From Elusimicrobiota bacterium (lineage in GTDB: Bacteria > Elusimicrobiota > Elusimicrobia > Elusimicrobiales > Elusimicrobiaceae), in NCBI GenBank assembly GCA_023398295.1, contig JAEWSL010000010.1:1-64000 (forward strand): a DNA stretch of 64,000 nt, read 5' to 3'. Positions within the stretch are counted from its first letter, which is position 1. Each line of letters begins with the position of its first letter. Shown piece after piece: positions 26,526-34,855 of the stretch. The translations under genes were made by a program, and so were the position numbers. The notes beneath the pieces are model-generated. The model had not been told where the DNA came from and did not search any database. It saw only the letters and a list, made by a program, of their open reading frames with translations.

Positions 26526-27436
26526 CTTTTAGGAAATTTGGCGCGCGCCGCAAATTTAAGAGCTTCTGCCATACCCTCCGCGTCGGCGCGGTTTTGGCCT
26601 GCGATGTCAAAAGCGGTCCCGTGCGCTGGAGAAACGCGCAAGAATTTAAGACCTGCCGTTATATGAACGGCAGGTTTTTTTGCGCAAAGTTTAAGGCCGC
26701 TTAAAGCCTGGTCGTGATACATGCAGATAATGCCCTTTAACTGCCCCGCGCGGTGCTTAAGCCAAAGCTCGTCGCTAGGATAAGGGCCGCTTATGTTAAA
26801 GCCGCGCGCGCGCAAAACTTTAAGCGCGGGCGCAATAATTTCAATTTCTTCGCGCCCTATCTTGCCGCCGTCGCCCGAGTGCGGATTTAACGCCGCAACG
26901 CCTATGTTTGCGCCAGAAGGCAGGATTTCGGCAAAATTTTCGGCCGTTTTTATTATGCGCGCTTTTGTAATTGCAGAGGATACCTCTTTTATGGCGTAAT
27001 GCTCGCTTACGAGCGCGCAGGCCGTAGGCCCGCTTATAAACATCATCGTCGCGCCGCGCCCCGAGCGCGCGTATTTATCAAGAACTTCTGTATGCCCCAT
27101 AAATTTTACGCCCGCTTTAAGCCACGCGCTTTTGGACACGGGCGCGGTTACAAGGGCGTCATATTTTTTTTGCAGCATAAGCTTAACGGCGAGCCGCAGG
27201 GATTTGTAAGAAATATCGCCGCCGTATTTTGAAGGCGCGGGCCGAGAAGGCTTTTTATATTTTGTTTTAACTTCAATAAAATTTACGTCTTTGGGAAGGG
27301 GATATTTTTCAAAAGCGGCCCGCGCCGAAACAATCGTAAAATGAACATTTGCGCGCGGCAGTTTTTTAAGCGCTTTTACAATTACTTCCGGGCCTATTCC
27401 CAAAGGATCTCCGCCCGTTATCAAAATATTTTTCAT
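26522..27436 (-). CDS. pdxA: 4-hydroxythreonine-4-phosphate dehydrogenase
   Basis: PdxA oxidises 4-phosphohydroxy-L-threonine in the DXP-independent of R5P route to pyridoxal phosphate. The 304-residue protein shows GGDPLGIGPEV near the start, GHTEVL with a metal-ligand His, MYHDQALSGLK with the second His, and SPAHGTAFDIAG with the third. The usual motif here is TS-DHGTA, so the loop deviates slightly. Some close paralogues act on other phosphorylated substrates (PdxA2 types), and no pdxJ is in the window. It is separated from the upstream PPIase gene by a terminator, so it has its own promoter or depends on read-through. Confidence 0.88.
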   Translation of the reverse strand: MKNILITGGDPLGIGPEVIVKALKKLPRANVHFTIVSARAAFEKYPLPKDVNFIEVKTKYKKPSRPAPSKYGGDISYKSLRLAVKLMLQKKYDALVTAPVSKSAWLKAGVKFMGHTEVLDKYARSGRGATMMFISGPTACALVSEHYAIKEVSSAITKARIIKTAENFAEILPSGANIGVAALNPHSGDGGKIGREEIEIIAPALKVLRARGFNISGPYPSDELWLKHRAGQLKGIICMYHDQALSGLKLCAKKPAVHITAGLKFLRVSPAHGTAFDIAGQNRADAEGMAEALKFAARAKFPKS

Positions 27437-27452
27437 ACCTTATTTTAGCAAT

Positions 27453-27481
27453 AAAAAAGGCGGGGCATAAAGCCCCGCCTT
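27453..27481 (-). terminator. Rho-independent terminator after the SurA-like gene
   Basis: On the minus strand AAGGCGGGGC pairs with GCCCCGCCTT around a 5-nt loop and is followed by six T. It lies 20 bp past the stop of the PPIase gene. Confidence 0.9.
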
Positions 27482-27501
27482 AAAACAGAAAAACAAAAAT
27501 A

Positions 27502-28668
27502 TTATTTCTTGGACGGCGCGGCGGCTGGCGCAGGCTGCGCTTTGGGCGCGGCGGCGGGCAAAGGTTTGGAATACTCAAATTTTTCCATAACTTTTATATC
27601 GGCTTTGTCCTTTAATTCTTTTACATAAGCCATCAGCGCTTTTTGCCTTTCAACATTAGCCAAATATATTTCAAGCTCCGGTTTAATCTGCTCGTAAGTA
27701 AAATCTTTTTTGGCAGATTTTGAAACCATTTTGATAATATAAATGCCGTGTTCGGTTTTAATCGGCTCGCTTAACTGGCCGACGTTTAAGGCAAATATTT
27801 TATCGTCCAGGTCTTTGGGCAGAACACCGCGTAAAACAAGCTGGACGCCGCCTGTGGAAAGAGGATTTTTATCGTCGGAATATTTCTGTATCGCTTCAAC
27901 GGCTGTAATGTCGCCTTTTTCAATTTGATTGCGTATGTTTTTGGCAAGTTTTTCTTTCTCTTTTACCACTGATTCCGCCGCATTCTGCGTGCTCAAAAAT
28001 ACCGAGGACACCTCCGCGCGCTCCGCCGTAAGCTGATGAAGCTTTACCGCCAGGGGAGCCGCCATTTCAAGACGTTCCCTGGGCAGTTTTTCAGTTTCGG
28101 TTTTATTACCCTTCATGATAAGAACGATATCGTCGTAGAGCTGTTTTGTCTGTTCTTTGGTAGGCTGGGTAATTTTGCCTCTTAAAGCGTTATCCTGAAG
28201 TTTTTGTATGGAAATCGCTTCTTTGGCTTTTTGCTCAAACTGTTTGTAGGTCAAGTCCATGCTTTTAAGATGCTCCTTAAAAGCTTCCTCTTTCTTTTTT
28301 TGGTCTTCTATGGGTTTGCCTTCGGTGTCAACGGAAACGGAGTTTTTGTAATTATTTATCCACTGGGCAAGCTCGCTGTCTTTGACGGAAATTTTTTGTT
28401 TTTGAGCTTCCTGCAGAAGTAACTGCTCTAAAATCAGGTTATTAAGCGTTTCCTCCTTAATGGCCGTTACATTGTTCGAATCTGCAAGAACCTGCGGCGC
28501 GCGGCTTTCATATTCAATCAAAACCCTTTCTTTAAGCTTTTGATACTGGGAACTTAAAATAGCTTTCCCGTTAACGGTCGCCACCGTAGAGTCAACCACC
28601 TTAGCGTCTGCCAATCCTGCGCCCAAACCTAAGACGACGGCAAGCGCAAGAATCTTATTTGCTTTCAT
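27502..28668 (-). CDS. SurA-like periplasmic peptidyl-prolyl isomerase
   Basis: A 388-residue exported protein. A signal peptide (about 1-22, ending GLADA) is followed by a SurA N-terminal-type chaperone segment: VATVNGKAILSSQYQKLK, then ETLNNLILEQLLLQEAQK. A parvulin (rotamase) domain at about residues 240-335 contains DKNPLSTGGVQL and FALNVGQLSEPIKTEHGIYII. An Ala/Pro-rich tail ends the protein. SurA homologues chaperone outer-membrane proteins, and the window encodes several barrels. An AGGAGGT-like site lies close to the ATG. It overlaps the upstream PPIase lipoprotein gene by 14 bp, so the two are co-expressed. Confidence 0.88.
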   Translation of the reverse strand: MKANKILALAVVLGLGAGLADAKVVDSTVATVNGKAILSSQYQKLKERVLIEYESRAPQVLADSNNVTAIKEETLNNLILEQLLLQEAQKQKISVKDSELAQWINNYKNSVSVDTEGKPIEDQKKKEEAFKEHLKSMDLTYKQFEQKAKEAISIQKLQDNALRGKITQPTKEQTKQLYDDIVLIMKGNKTETEKLPRERLEMAAPLAVKLHQLTAERAEVSSVFLSTQNAAESVVKEKEKLAKNIRNQIEKGDITAVEAIQKYSDDKNPLSTGGVQLVLRGVLPKDLDDKIFALNVGQLSEPIKTEHGIYIIKMVSKSAKKDFTYEQIKPELEIYLANVERQKALMAYVKELKDKADIKVMEKFEYSKPLPAAAPKAQPAPAAAPSKK

Positions 28669-29512
28669 ACTTTACCTCCACGCCGTATTTTTGTTTAAGA
28701 GAATTCAAATAGGCGTCCTGTTTTTGTTTTTCTAAAATTTGCTGTATCTTGTCTTTAGCCTGAGGATAACTTAAGGCCTCTTCCCCTGTTTTCATTATTA
28801 TATGAAATCCGTGCGCTGTTTTGAAGAACCCCTGCACCTGCATGACCGGCGTGTTGGCCGCGGCAATTTCAATTTCGGCGATATATTCGCCGGGGATAAA
28901 AGGCTCCAGACGGCCGCCGTTATCTTTGGTAACGGGATCTATGGAAAATTTTTTCACCGCCTCTAAAAACCGCGCCTGAGAAGCGCCTTTTAACTGTTTT
29001 GTCAAATCTGCGGCAAGCTGCGCGTCTGTCACTAAAATCTGCAAAAGAGAAATTTGATAAGGATACTTTTTGTAATAGGCTTTTATTTCTTCTTCTGAAA
29101 CGGAGGTTACTCCCTCTTTTTTAAGCTTCTCGCTTAGCATAGACAGCAGCATAAATTCTTTTGCCGCAGCAAAGTTTTGCTTAAGCTGTTCCTGTAAGTC
29201 ATCTACCTGTTTTTGATAGCCTTCGTCCTTATCAAGCCCTTCGTTTTGCGCCTCTTTAAGAAAAAGCCTTTCGCTTATGATAAGGTCCAAAAAGTTATCC
29301 CTGCCGACGGGCGTTTTGATAAAAGAGGAGAAATCCTCATCTAAGTTCTGCGCCTTTTTATCAAAATCTTCCTGGGTAATTTCTTCCCCCCCGACTTTGG
29401 CCAAAACCCCCGTTTCCGTCAAAGTTTGGGAGGAGTAGTCTTCCTCTCCCGCATTAGAACAGGCGCACAAACATAAAACTGAAAAAAGAGAGATTAGAAA
29501 ATATTTTGCCAT
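28655..29512 (-). CDS. PpiC/PrsA-type isomerase lipoprotein
   Basis: A 285-residue predicted lipoprotein with the lipobox in CLCACSN. The layout matches PrsA/SurA-type foldases: an N-terminal helical segment (LAKVGGEEITQEDFDKKA) and a rotamase-like region (about 150-255) with QISLLQILV, DNGGRLEPF and FKTAHGFHIIM. A C-terminal helix follows. The parvulin core looks degenerate compared with its downstream neighbour, so it may act mainly as a chaperone. It lies between htpX (35 bp upstream) and the SurA-like gene (14-bp overlap), forming an envelope quality-control group. Confidence 0.85.
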   Translation of the reverse strand: MAKYFLISLFSVLCLCACSNAGEEDYSSQTLTETGVLAKVGGEEITQEDFDKKAQNLDEDFSSFIKTPVGRDNFLDLIISERLFLKEAQNEGLDKDEGYQKQVDDLQEQLKQNFAAAKEFMLLSMLSEKLKKEGVTSVSEEEIKAYYKKYPYQISLLQILVTDAQLAADLTKQLKGASQARFLEAVKKFSIDPVTKDNGGRLEPFIPGEYIAEIEIAAANTPVMQVQGFFKTAHGFHIIMKTGEEALSYPQAKDKIQQILEKQKQDAYLNSLKQKYGVEVKYESK

Positions 29513-29547
29513 ATGTTAAAGTTTAGCATTTTTACCAAAAATCCGCC

Positions 29548-30525
29548 TTACATATCCTCAAGTCTTGCTATTCTCTCCTCAACGGGGGGGTGCGTCGCGC
29601 CAAGGCCCATAAGCATGGAAAAACAGCCCGCCCCTTTACCGTCTTTGTCGGCGGAGGCGTCTTCAATGCACATAGCCGACATCAAAGGCAGGGAGTCAAG
29701 ACTTTCAACGCGGCTGTCGTGGCTGATTTTTGCAAGCGCGTTCGCCAGAGCGCGCGGATTTCTGGTCAGAAGAGCGGCCGTTGCGTCGGCCTGAAATTCC
29801 CTGTTGCGCGAAAGCGCGTACTGCACCAAAGGCAATATAAGAAACCCGTATACTAAAAATAAAATCCCCAGAGCCATAAAAATAAGCTGGATGCGGCCGC
29901 CGCCTTTTCTGCTCCTGCCGCCCGAGCTGGAGGACATAAAAGTCATTCTAAACATAAGCTGCCCCAAAAAGGTAAGTATTCCTATGCCGGTAACCGTTAA
30001 AAGCATAAGCCGTATGTCGCGATTGCCTATGTGCGACATTTCGTGAGCCGTAACGCCCTCCAGCTCGCTTCGGTCAAGCAGGGACACTATGCCTGTTGTG
30101 AAGGCTATGGAGGCCTTGGCGGGACTGCGGCCCGTTGCAAAAGCATTGGCGGAATTATCTTCAATGAGGAAAACGCGCGGTACGGGAAGACCGGCCGTAA
30201 TCGCCGTGTTTTCAACGAGGCTGTAAAGCTCCGGAAAGTCTTGGCGGGAAATTTCTTTTGCGCCGGAGCTTGAAAGCATAATTTCATCTCCGCTGAAATA
30301 GCTTATAAGCAGCCAAAAAACGCCCGCGACAAAAACAAGCGGCAGATATTTAAACGCGATTGTCCGCGTTAAATCCCGAATGCTGTAGTGTATATCCGGA
30401 TTATAAATCAGGCCGGCCACAACCCAAACCGACAGAAAAGCAAGCGACACTATCAGAACCAAAAAGGCAAAAACCAACAGCACGGTTCTTACGTTATTTT
30501 CCTTAATGTGGTCGTATATGGTCAT
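29548..30525 (-). CDS. htpX: HtpX-like M48 zinc metalloprotease
   Basis: An integral membrane protease of 325 residues. Two hydrophobic helices precede the catalytic site (about 20-80), and two more follow it (about 175-230). The HExxH motif is HEMSH near residue 138, with a downstream Glu in the NREFQADATAAL segment as third zinc ligand. FLIEDNSANAFATGRSPAKA is the M48B signature (up to ATGRSP). Homologues degrade misfolded membrane proteins. It lies 24 bp after lemA; the lemA-htpX pair is a common arrangement. Confidence 0.93.
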   Translation of the reverse strand: MTIYDHIKENNVRTVLLVFAFLVLIVSLAFLSVWVVAGLIYNPDIHYSIRDLTRTIAFKYLPLVFVAGVFWLLISYFSGDEIMLSSSGAKEISRQDFPELYSLVENTAITAGLPVPRVFLIEDNSANAFATGRSPAKASIAFTTGIVSLLDRSELEGVTAHEMSHIGNRDIRLMLLTVTGIGILTFLGQLMFRMTFMSSSSGGRSRKGGGRIQLIFMALGILFLVYGFLILPLVQYALSRNREFQADATAALLTRNPRALANALAKISHDSRVESLDSLPLMSAMCIEDASADKDGKGAGCFSMLMGLGATHPPVEERIARLEDM

Positions 30526-30549
30526 TTGCTTGACGCAGTCTTATATAAT

Positions 30550-31119
30550 TTAGAACTTGACTGCTACGGGTTTTTTAGCGGCCTCGGCCTCGCTCTCATC
30601 AAGTTCAAAAAATTCCTGCATGGAAAAATTAAAATGCTTTGCAATTATATTGCTGGGGAACATTTCAATTTTATTGTTTAGAGCCAGAACATTGGTATTG
30701 TAGAAACGGCGGGAGGCTTTTATGCGGTCCTCCGTATCGGTAAGCTCAAACTGGAGTTTCATAAAATTCTCGTTTGCTTTAAGCTGCGGATAATTTTCGC
30801 TTAAAGCAAAGAGACTCTTTAACGTACCGCTTAAAATATTTTCGGCGGCGGCCTGCTCTTTGGGAGAGCCGTGCGTATCCATCGCCATATTGCGCGCCTG
30901 TATAACCTTTTCCAGCGTTCCGCTTTCGTGCGCGGCGTAGCCCTTTACGGTTTCCACTAAATTGGGTATTAAATCATAGCGGCGTTTCATCTGCACCTCA
31001 ATGTCGCTCCACGCCTCTTTAACGCGATTCTTCAAAACTATTAAATCATTATAGGCCGCAACTGCGTAAATGCCTAAACCTAAAACTATCAGTACTATCA
31101 ACGACAAAAATATAGCCAT
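30550..31119 (-). CDS. lemA: LemA-family protein
   Basis: A 189-residue LemA protein: one N-terminal transmembrane helix (about 3-22, IFLSLIVLIVLGLGIYAVAA) followed by a four-helix cytoplasmic-type domain. Typical stretches are VKEAWSDIEVQMKRRYDLIP and NLVETVKGYAAHE. The function of LemA is not established; it is often beside htpX, as here. A good ribosome site (AGGAGG) precedes the ATG. It is divergent from the M24 peptidase genes across 173 bp. Confidence 0.92.
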   Translation of the reverse strand: MAIFLSLIVLIVLGLGIYAVAAYNDLIVLKNRVKEAWSDIEVQMKRRYDLIPNLVETVKGYAAHESGTLEKVIQARNMAMDTHGSPKEQAAAENILSGTLKSLFALSENYPQLKANENFMKLQFELTDTEDRIKASRRFYNTNVLALNNKIEMFPSNIIAKHFNFSMQEFFELDESEAEAAKKPVAVKF

Positions 31120-31258
31120 ACATCCTCCTGTCAGTTCTTTCTTACATTTAACAATATTTTTTTAACGTTTGCACAAACTTTCGCAAGAAAAGCGCGCACT
31201 CTTTGCTTTTGCGCAAAACGCGTATAAAAGCCTATTTCCCGTCCTGCGCATAAAGTAG

Positions 31259-31264
31259 TATAAT
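31259..31264 (+). promoter_or_regulatory. -10 box of the M24 peptidase pair
   Basis: A perfect TATAAT sits 28 bp upstream of the first M24 start. The -35 region at the expected distance (TTCCCG, 31236-31241) is poor, so the promoter may need an activator or be weak. Confidence 0.45.
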
Positions 31265-31292
31265 ATTAAAATAATTAAAGAGGTGTCCCCTT

Positions 31293-32345
31293 ATGAAAAA
31301 ACTTGACGGACAGAAACTTGCCATTCTAAACAAAATACTGAAAAATAATAAGCTGGACGGCATAGTTATCTCGGACCCCGCGGACAGACAGTACCTGGTC
31401 GGAGAAATCTTTGTATCAGACGAGGCCATTATTCTCTTTCATAAAAAAGGCGTTTATATTACCTCGCGCAGTCTTTATGTGCCGGTAGTCCGCGCCAGAT
31501 ATCCAGAAATAGAAATTGACGCCTGCGATGAAAACCGCCACCTCCAAATAATAAAAAAAGCAGAGGAGCTTAAACTCAAAAAAGTAGGCTTTGATTTGGG
31601 AAAAGAATCTTACCTCGCAGGTAAAACTTACAAGGAAAACGGCTTCGTTGAAACACCCTCCCTGATAGCGCAGGCAAGAATTTCCAAAACAAAAGGAGAA
31701 CTCCGGCGCATGGCCGCAGCCGCCCAAGCCGCTTACGGCGCAATGGAACATATAAAATCCGTCCTTGAAGTCGGCATGACGGAGCTTGAGGCCGCCATGG
31801 AACTTGAAAAATTTATGAAACAGCAGGGGGCAAAATCCTTCCCGTTTAACGCTATAGTAGCCTTCGGCCCAAACAGCGCAAGCCCGCATCACGTAACCGG
31901 CTCCGATAAACTTAAAAAGAATATGGTCGTGCTTATGGACTACGGCTGCGTGATAAACGGTTATTCCTCCGATATTACGCGCACTTTTTGGTTCGGGGAC
32001 AAAGAACCTTGCGAATTTACTAAAATTTTCAATATCGTTAAAGGCGCGCATGACGAAGTCGTAAAAAAAGCCAGATACGCAATGACCGGGGCGCAAATTG
32101 ATAATATTGCGCGGAAATATATTTCAAAGTACGGCTACGGGCAATATTTCACGCACGGCGTCGGACACGGCGTCGGCATGGAGAATCACGAGGAAGCATA
32201 TATAAATCAGCAGAACAGAACCAAGAAAATCCTTGACAATTATTGCTTCAGCGTGGAACCGGGCATTTATCTTGAAGGCAGCTTCGGCGTACGCTATGAA
32301 GACTGCTTTTATATGACTAAAAAAGGAATTAAAATAATAAAATAA
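31293..32345 (+). CDS. M24 metallopeptidase (Xaa-Pro aminopeptidase-like), copy A
   Basis: A 350-residue cytoplasmic aminopeptidase-type protein that probably removes N-terminal residues before proline. A creatinase-like N-terminal domain (1-125) precedes the pita-bread fold. The dinuclear metal ligands are visible: D in LMDYGC, D in SSDITRTFWFGD, H in THGVGHGVGM, E in FSVEPGIYLE and E in VRYEDC. The catalytic His lies in SASPHH. It has an AGAGGTG site and is followed without a gap by a paralogue with the same layout (TAATG junction). Confidence 0.92.
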   Translation: MKKLDGQKLAILNKILKNNKLDGIVISDPADRQYLVGEIFVSDEAIILFHKKGVYITSRSLYVPVVRARYPEIEIDACDENRHLQIIKKAEELKLKKVGFDLGKESYLAGKTYKENGFVETPSLIAQARISKTKGELRRMAAAAQAAYGAMEHIKSVLEVGMTELEAAMELEKFMKQQGAKSFPFNAIVAFGPNSASPHHVTGSDKLKKNMVVLMDYGCVINGYSSDITRTFWFGDKEPCEFTKIFNIVKGAHDEVVKKARYAMTGAQIDNIARKYISKYGYGQYFTHGVGHGVGMENHEEAYINQQNRTKKILDNYCFSVEPGIYLEGSFGVRYEDCFYMTKKGIKIIK

Positions 32346-33412
32346 TGAAAATAAATCCCCAAAAACTGAATAACTTTCGGGCCCTGCTTAAAAAAAGAGG
32401 GTTTGAGGGTTTTGCCGTAACAGACGCCCAAAGCATAAATTTTATTACGGACTTTTTCTTCAGCGGGCCGCGCGACGCTTTGCTTTTAATTACGCAGAAA
32501 AAAGCTTATTGCTTTACAAAACCGCTTTACATAATTGACCTTAAAAAAAGCGCGCCGCAGCTTACTCTAATTAACAGCCTTGACGCGCGCGATATAGTAA
32601 AAAAAGCAAAGGAACTTAAGCTTAAAAAATGCGCCTTTGATTCCCTTCAGGTAACTTTTGCCGATGGGGATATCCTCAAAAAAGGCGGTTTTACGCCTAA
32701 AGAAAATTTTTTACTGTACTCCCGCGCGGTAAAAACCCCGTGCGAGATTGCGAAAATCAAAAAGGCCTGCGCTATTTCAGCCGCGGCGTACGAAGAATTC
32801 AAAACCTGGCTTAAAAGCGGCGTAAGCGAAATTGAGGCCGCTAAAAAAATAGAAGAACTGATGGCAAAACGCGGCGGCAGGGACCTTGCTTTTGAAACTA
32901 TAGCCGCCTTCGGCAAAAACACCGCAAACCCTCATCACGCGCCGTCAAAAAATAGGCTTAAGAAAAATCAGCCCGTTTTGATTGACTACGGCTGCAGATA
33001 CGACGGCTACTGTTCCGATATTACGCGCACATTTTGGTTTGGGGATAAATGTCCCGAGGATTTTTGCGACGCTTTGCAAACGGTGCAAAAATCTTACGAA
33101 GCGGCCCTCAAAGCGGTTAAACCGGAGATGAAAGCCTCCGCCGCGGATAAAATTTGCAGAGATTTTTTTGAAAGTCAAAAAAAAGGTCTTTCAAAATATT
33201 TCATACACAGCACGGGCCATTCCTTGGGCGCGCTGATACACGAGCGCCCTTTGCTCTCGTCCGTAAGCCCCGACGTGTTGGAGGAAAATAACGTTTTCTC
33301 CATAGAACCGGGCCTCTATTTTGAAAATAAGTTCGGCGTTAGGTGGGAGGATACGGTCCTGCTCACAAAAAACGGCGCTGAAATTTTAACAAAATCTAAA
33401 AAAGCAGTTTAG
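32345..33412 (+). CDS. M24 metallopeptidase (Xaa-Pro aminopeptidase-like), copy B
   Basis: A 355-residue paralogue of the preceding gene. The metal ligands are kept: LIDYGC, CSDITRTFWFGD, HSTGHSLG, FSIEPGLYFE and VRWEDT. The His loop reads HSTGHSLG, where relatives have HGxGHGxG; the change may shift substrate preference. The start codon overlaps the upstream stop codon (TAATG) and has no clear ribosome site, so translation probably depends on termination of copy A. Side-by-side position and shared length point to tandem duplication, though the two sequences are well diverged. EF-P follows 13 bp later. Confidence 0.9.
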   Translation: MKINPQKLNNFRALLKKRGFEGFAVTDAQSINFITDFFFSGPRDALLLITQKKAYCFTKPLYIIDLKKSAPQLTLINSLDARDIVKKAKELKLKKCAFDSLQVTFADGDILKKGGFTPKENFLLYSRAVKTPCEIAKIKKACAISAAAYEEFKTWLKSGVSEIEAAKKIEELMAKRGGRDLAFETIAAFGKNTANPHHAPSKNRLKKNQPVLIDYGCRYDGYCSDITRTFWFGDKCPEDFCDALQTVQKSYEAALKAVKPEMKASAADKICRDFFESQKKGLSKYFIHSTGHSLGALIHERPLLSSVSPDVLEENNVFSIEPGLYFENKFGVRWEDTVLLTKNGAEILTKSKKAV

Positions 33413-33425
33413 GAGAACAGTTACT

Positions 33426-33992
33426 ATGATAGGAACGCCTGATTTCAGGGAAGGTTTAATTTTTGAAAACGAAAAGGGGGAATTGGTTGAAATAATTGAG
33501 TATCAGCATCACCGCAAAAGCCAGGCAAGAGCCGTCGTGCGCGTAAAACTTAGAAACTTAAACACGGGCTCAATTATTGAAAGCAGTTACCGCCCCGAAG
33601 ATAAATTTAAGGAAGTCAATATAGAAAAACGCCCGCATAATTTTATTTATAAAGAGGGCGATATGTACTACTTTATGGACGCCCAAACCTACGAGCAAAT
33701 CGGAGTGCCCTCCGATAAAATGGGTCATCAGAGCAAATATCTTGTTGATAATATGGAGGCCATAGGCCTTTTTATTGACGGCAAACTTTTTAATATAGAG
33801 CTGCCCGTTAAGGTGGATTTGAAAGTGGCTTCCACCGTCCCGGGAGTAAGAGGCGATACTGTATCTAACCTCACAAAGCCGGCAACGCTTGAGTCCGGCC
33901 TGGAAATTAAAGTGCCCCTTTTTATCAACGAGGGGGATAAAATCCGCATTGACACCAGAACGGATACTTATGTTGAAAGGGTTAACGATTAA
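33426..33992 (+). CDS. efp: Elongation factor P with a non-canonical tip loop
   Basis: A 188-residue EF-P, which relieves ribosomes stalled at polyproline. Three beta-barrel domains are recognisable, with the C-terminal signature KPATLESGLEIKVPLFINEG. The domain I tip loop, normally PGKG with a modified Lys34 (or Arg32 in another class), reads HHRKSQARA. Aligned without gaps to the conserved RVKL segment, the tip residue is Gln33. No Pro-Gly pair is present. None of the known modification enzymes (EpmA/EpmB, EarP, YmfI) is in the window. It could be a second, specialised EF-P or a Lys31-using variant. AGGAG precedes the ATG; the next gene overlaps it by 23 bp. Confidence 0.93.
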   Translation: MIGTPDFREGLIFENEKGELVEIIEYQHHRKSQARAVVRVKLRNLNTGSIIESSYRPEDKFKEVNIEKRPHNFIYKEGDMYYFMDAQTYEQIGVPSDKMGHQSKYLVDNMEAIGLFIDGKLFNIELPVKVDLKVASTVPGVRGDTVSNLTKPATLESGLEIKVPLFINEGDKIRIDTRTDTYVERVND

Positions 33993-34506
33993 AAACTTTT
34001 TTGCTTTGTCCCTCTTCCTCTTTTTCTGCGCGCGCTGCGCCTGCGCGCTTGAAATAACTTCTTTTGAAAAAGAGGACGACGGCGAAGCTTCCGTAGTGTT
34101 TTGCTCAAACATAAAAGTGCTTAATATCGGTTTTGAGCAATCATCCTACGGCAGCGCGGTTATTATGCCAAGAGAACTGGGCGGTTATAAAAATATAATT
34201 ATGCCGTCTGAAACTTTGGCAAAAAACATTGAACAATGTTTTTTGGGCAAATGCAAGAAAATTAAAAAATGCCAAAACGAAGTAAAACTCTCCATCGTTA
34301 AAACAAAAGAAACTTTAGGCAGGCAGCTGCTGGTGGACGTTTCTTTTGACGACGAACTTATAGCAACCTTCTTCGTGACAAAATATATGCGCGGGCAGGA
34401 TACTGTGCTGCGCGTTAAACCGCCGCAGGACCTTAAAATTACGGATAAAAAATATAAAGCTTTGGTAAGAAATTTTATCATCGCAAAAGTTACGGATTTA
34501 ATGTGA
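33970..34506 (+). CDS. Exported protein with a SpoVG-like segment, function unknown
   Basis: A 178-residue protein from the ATG at 33970. Residues 1-26 are a classical signal peptide ending in ACA before LEITSF. The next 65 residues resemble the SpoVG fold in pattern: a strand starting ITSFEKEDDGEASVVF, a strand pair, then AVIMPRELGGYKNIIMP, similar to the MPSRK-x-GEYRDIAxP core of SpoVG. SpoVG itself is cytoplasmic, so a secreted version would be unusual. The remaining residues are Lys-rich with four Cys. A longer frame from 33889 lies inside efp and is not used. It is translationally coupled to efp and to the DUF192 gene. Function unknown; the SpoVG link is my inference. Confidence 0.6.
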   Translation: MLKGLTIKNFFALSLFLFFCARCACALEITSFEKEDDGEASVVFCSNIKVLNIGFEQSSYGSAVIMPRELGGYKNIIMPSETLAKNIEQCFLGKCKKIKKCQNEVKLSIVKTKETLGRQLLVDVSFDDELIATFFVTKYMRGQDTVLRVKPPQDLKITDKKYKALVRNFIIAKVTDLM

Positions 34507-34844
34507 AATGCATAAATAAAACAAACGGCAAAACGCTGGCGCAGAATGTAGAGATTAGGGCCTCCTTCTTAGGACGGCTTATAGGGCTGCTGGGAAAAAA
34601 GGGGCTTAAAGAGGGCTGCGCCATCGTCTTAAAACCCTGCACGCAGATACACACTTTTTTTATGCTCTTTGCCATTGACGCCATTTTTATTTCGCGGGAT
34701 TTTGAAGTTTTGCTGGTAATAGAAAATATGAAGCCGTGGCGGGTAAGCCCGTTTTTGATGAAAGCGGTCTATACCCTTGAAGCCGCCGGCGGAACGCTTA
34801 AAGATAAAGTCAAGACAGGCGACAAAATAACTTTTGAAAATTAA
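34503..34844 (+). CDS. DUF192 family protein
   Basis: A 113-residue DUF192 protein with a GTG start that overlaps the upstream stop by 4 bp. Typical features are an N-terminal strand (INKTNGKTLAQNVEIR), the FLGRLIGLLGKKGL segment, the C-x-x-IHTFFM motif and the FEVLLVIENMKPWRVSP strand-turn. The family is small, often exported and without a known reaction; this copy lacks a signal peptide. Its operon partners (exported SpoVG-like protein and a barrel protein) suggest an envelope connection. Confidence 0.88.
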   Translation: MKCINKTNGKTLAQNVEIRASFLGRLIGLLGKKGLKEGCAIVLKPCTQIHTFFMLFAIDAIFISRDFEVLLVIENMKPWRVSPFLMKAVYTLEAAGGTLKDKVKTGDKITFEN

Positions 34845-34855
34845 GAGGTGCTTTT

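Noticed and set aside
33889..33969. Longer N-terminus of the SpoVG-like gene inside efp
   Set aside because: The ATG at 33970 begins a clean signal peptide, while the longer form would put 27 extra residues in front of it.
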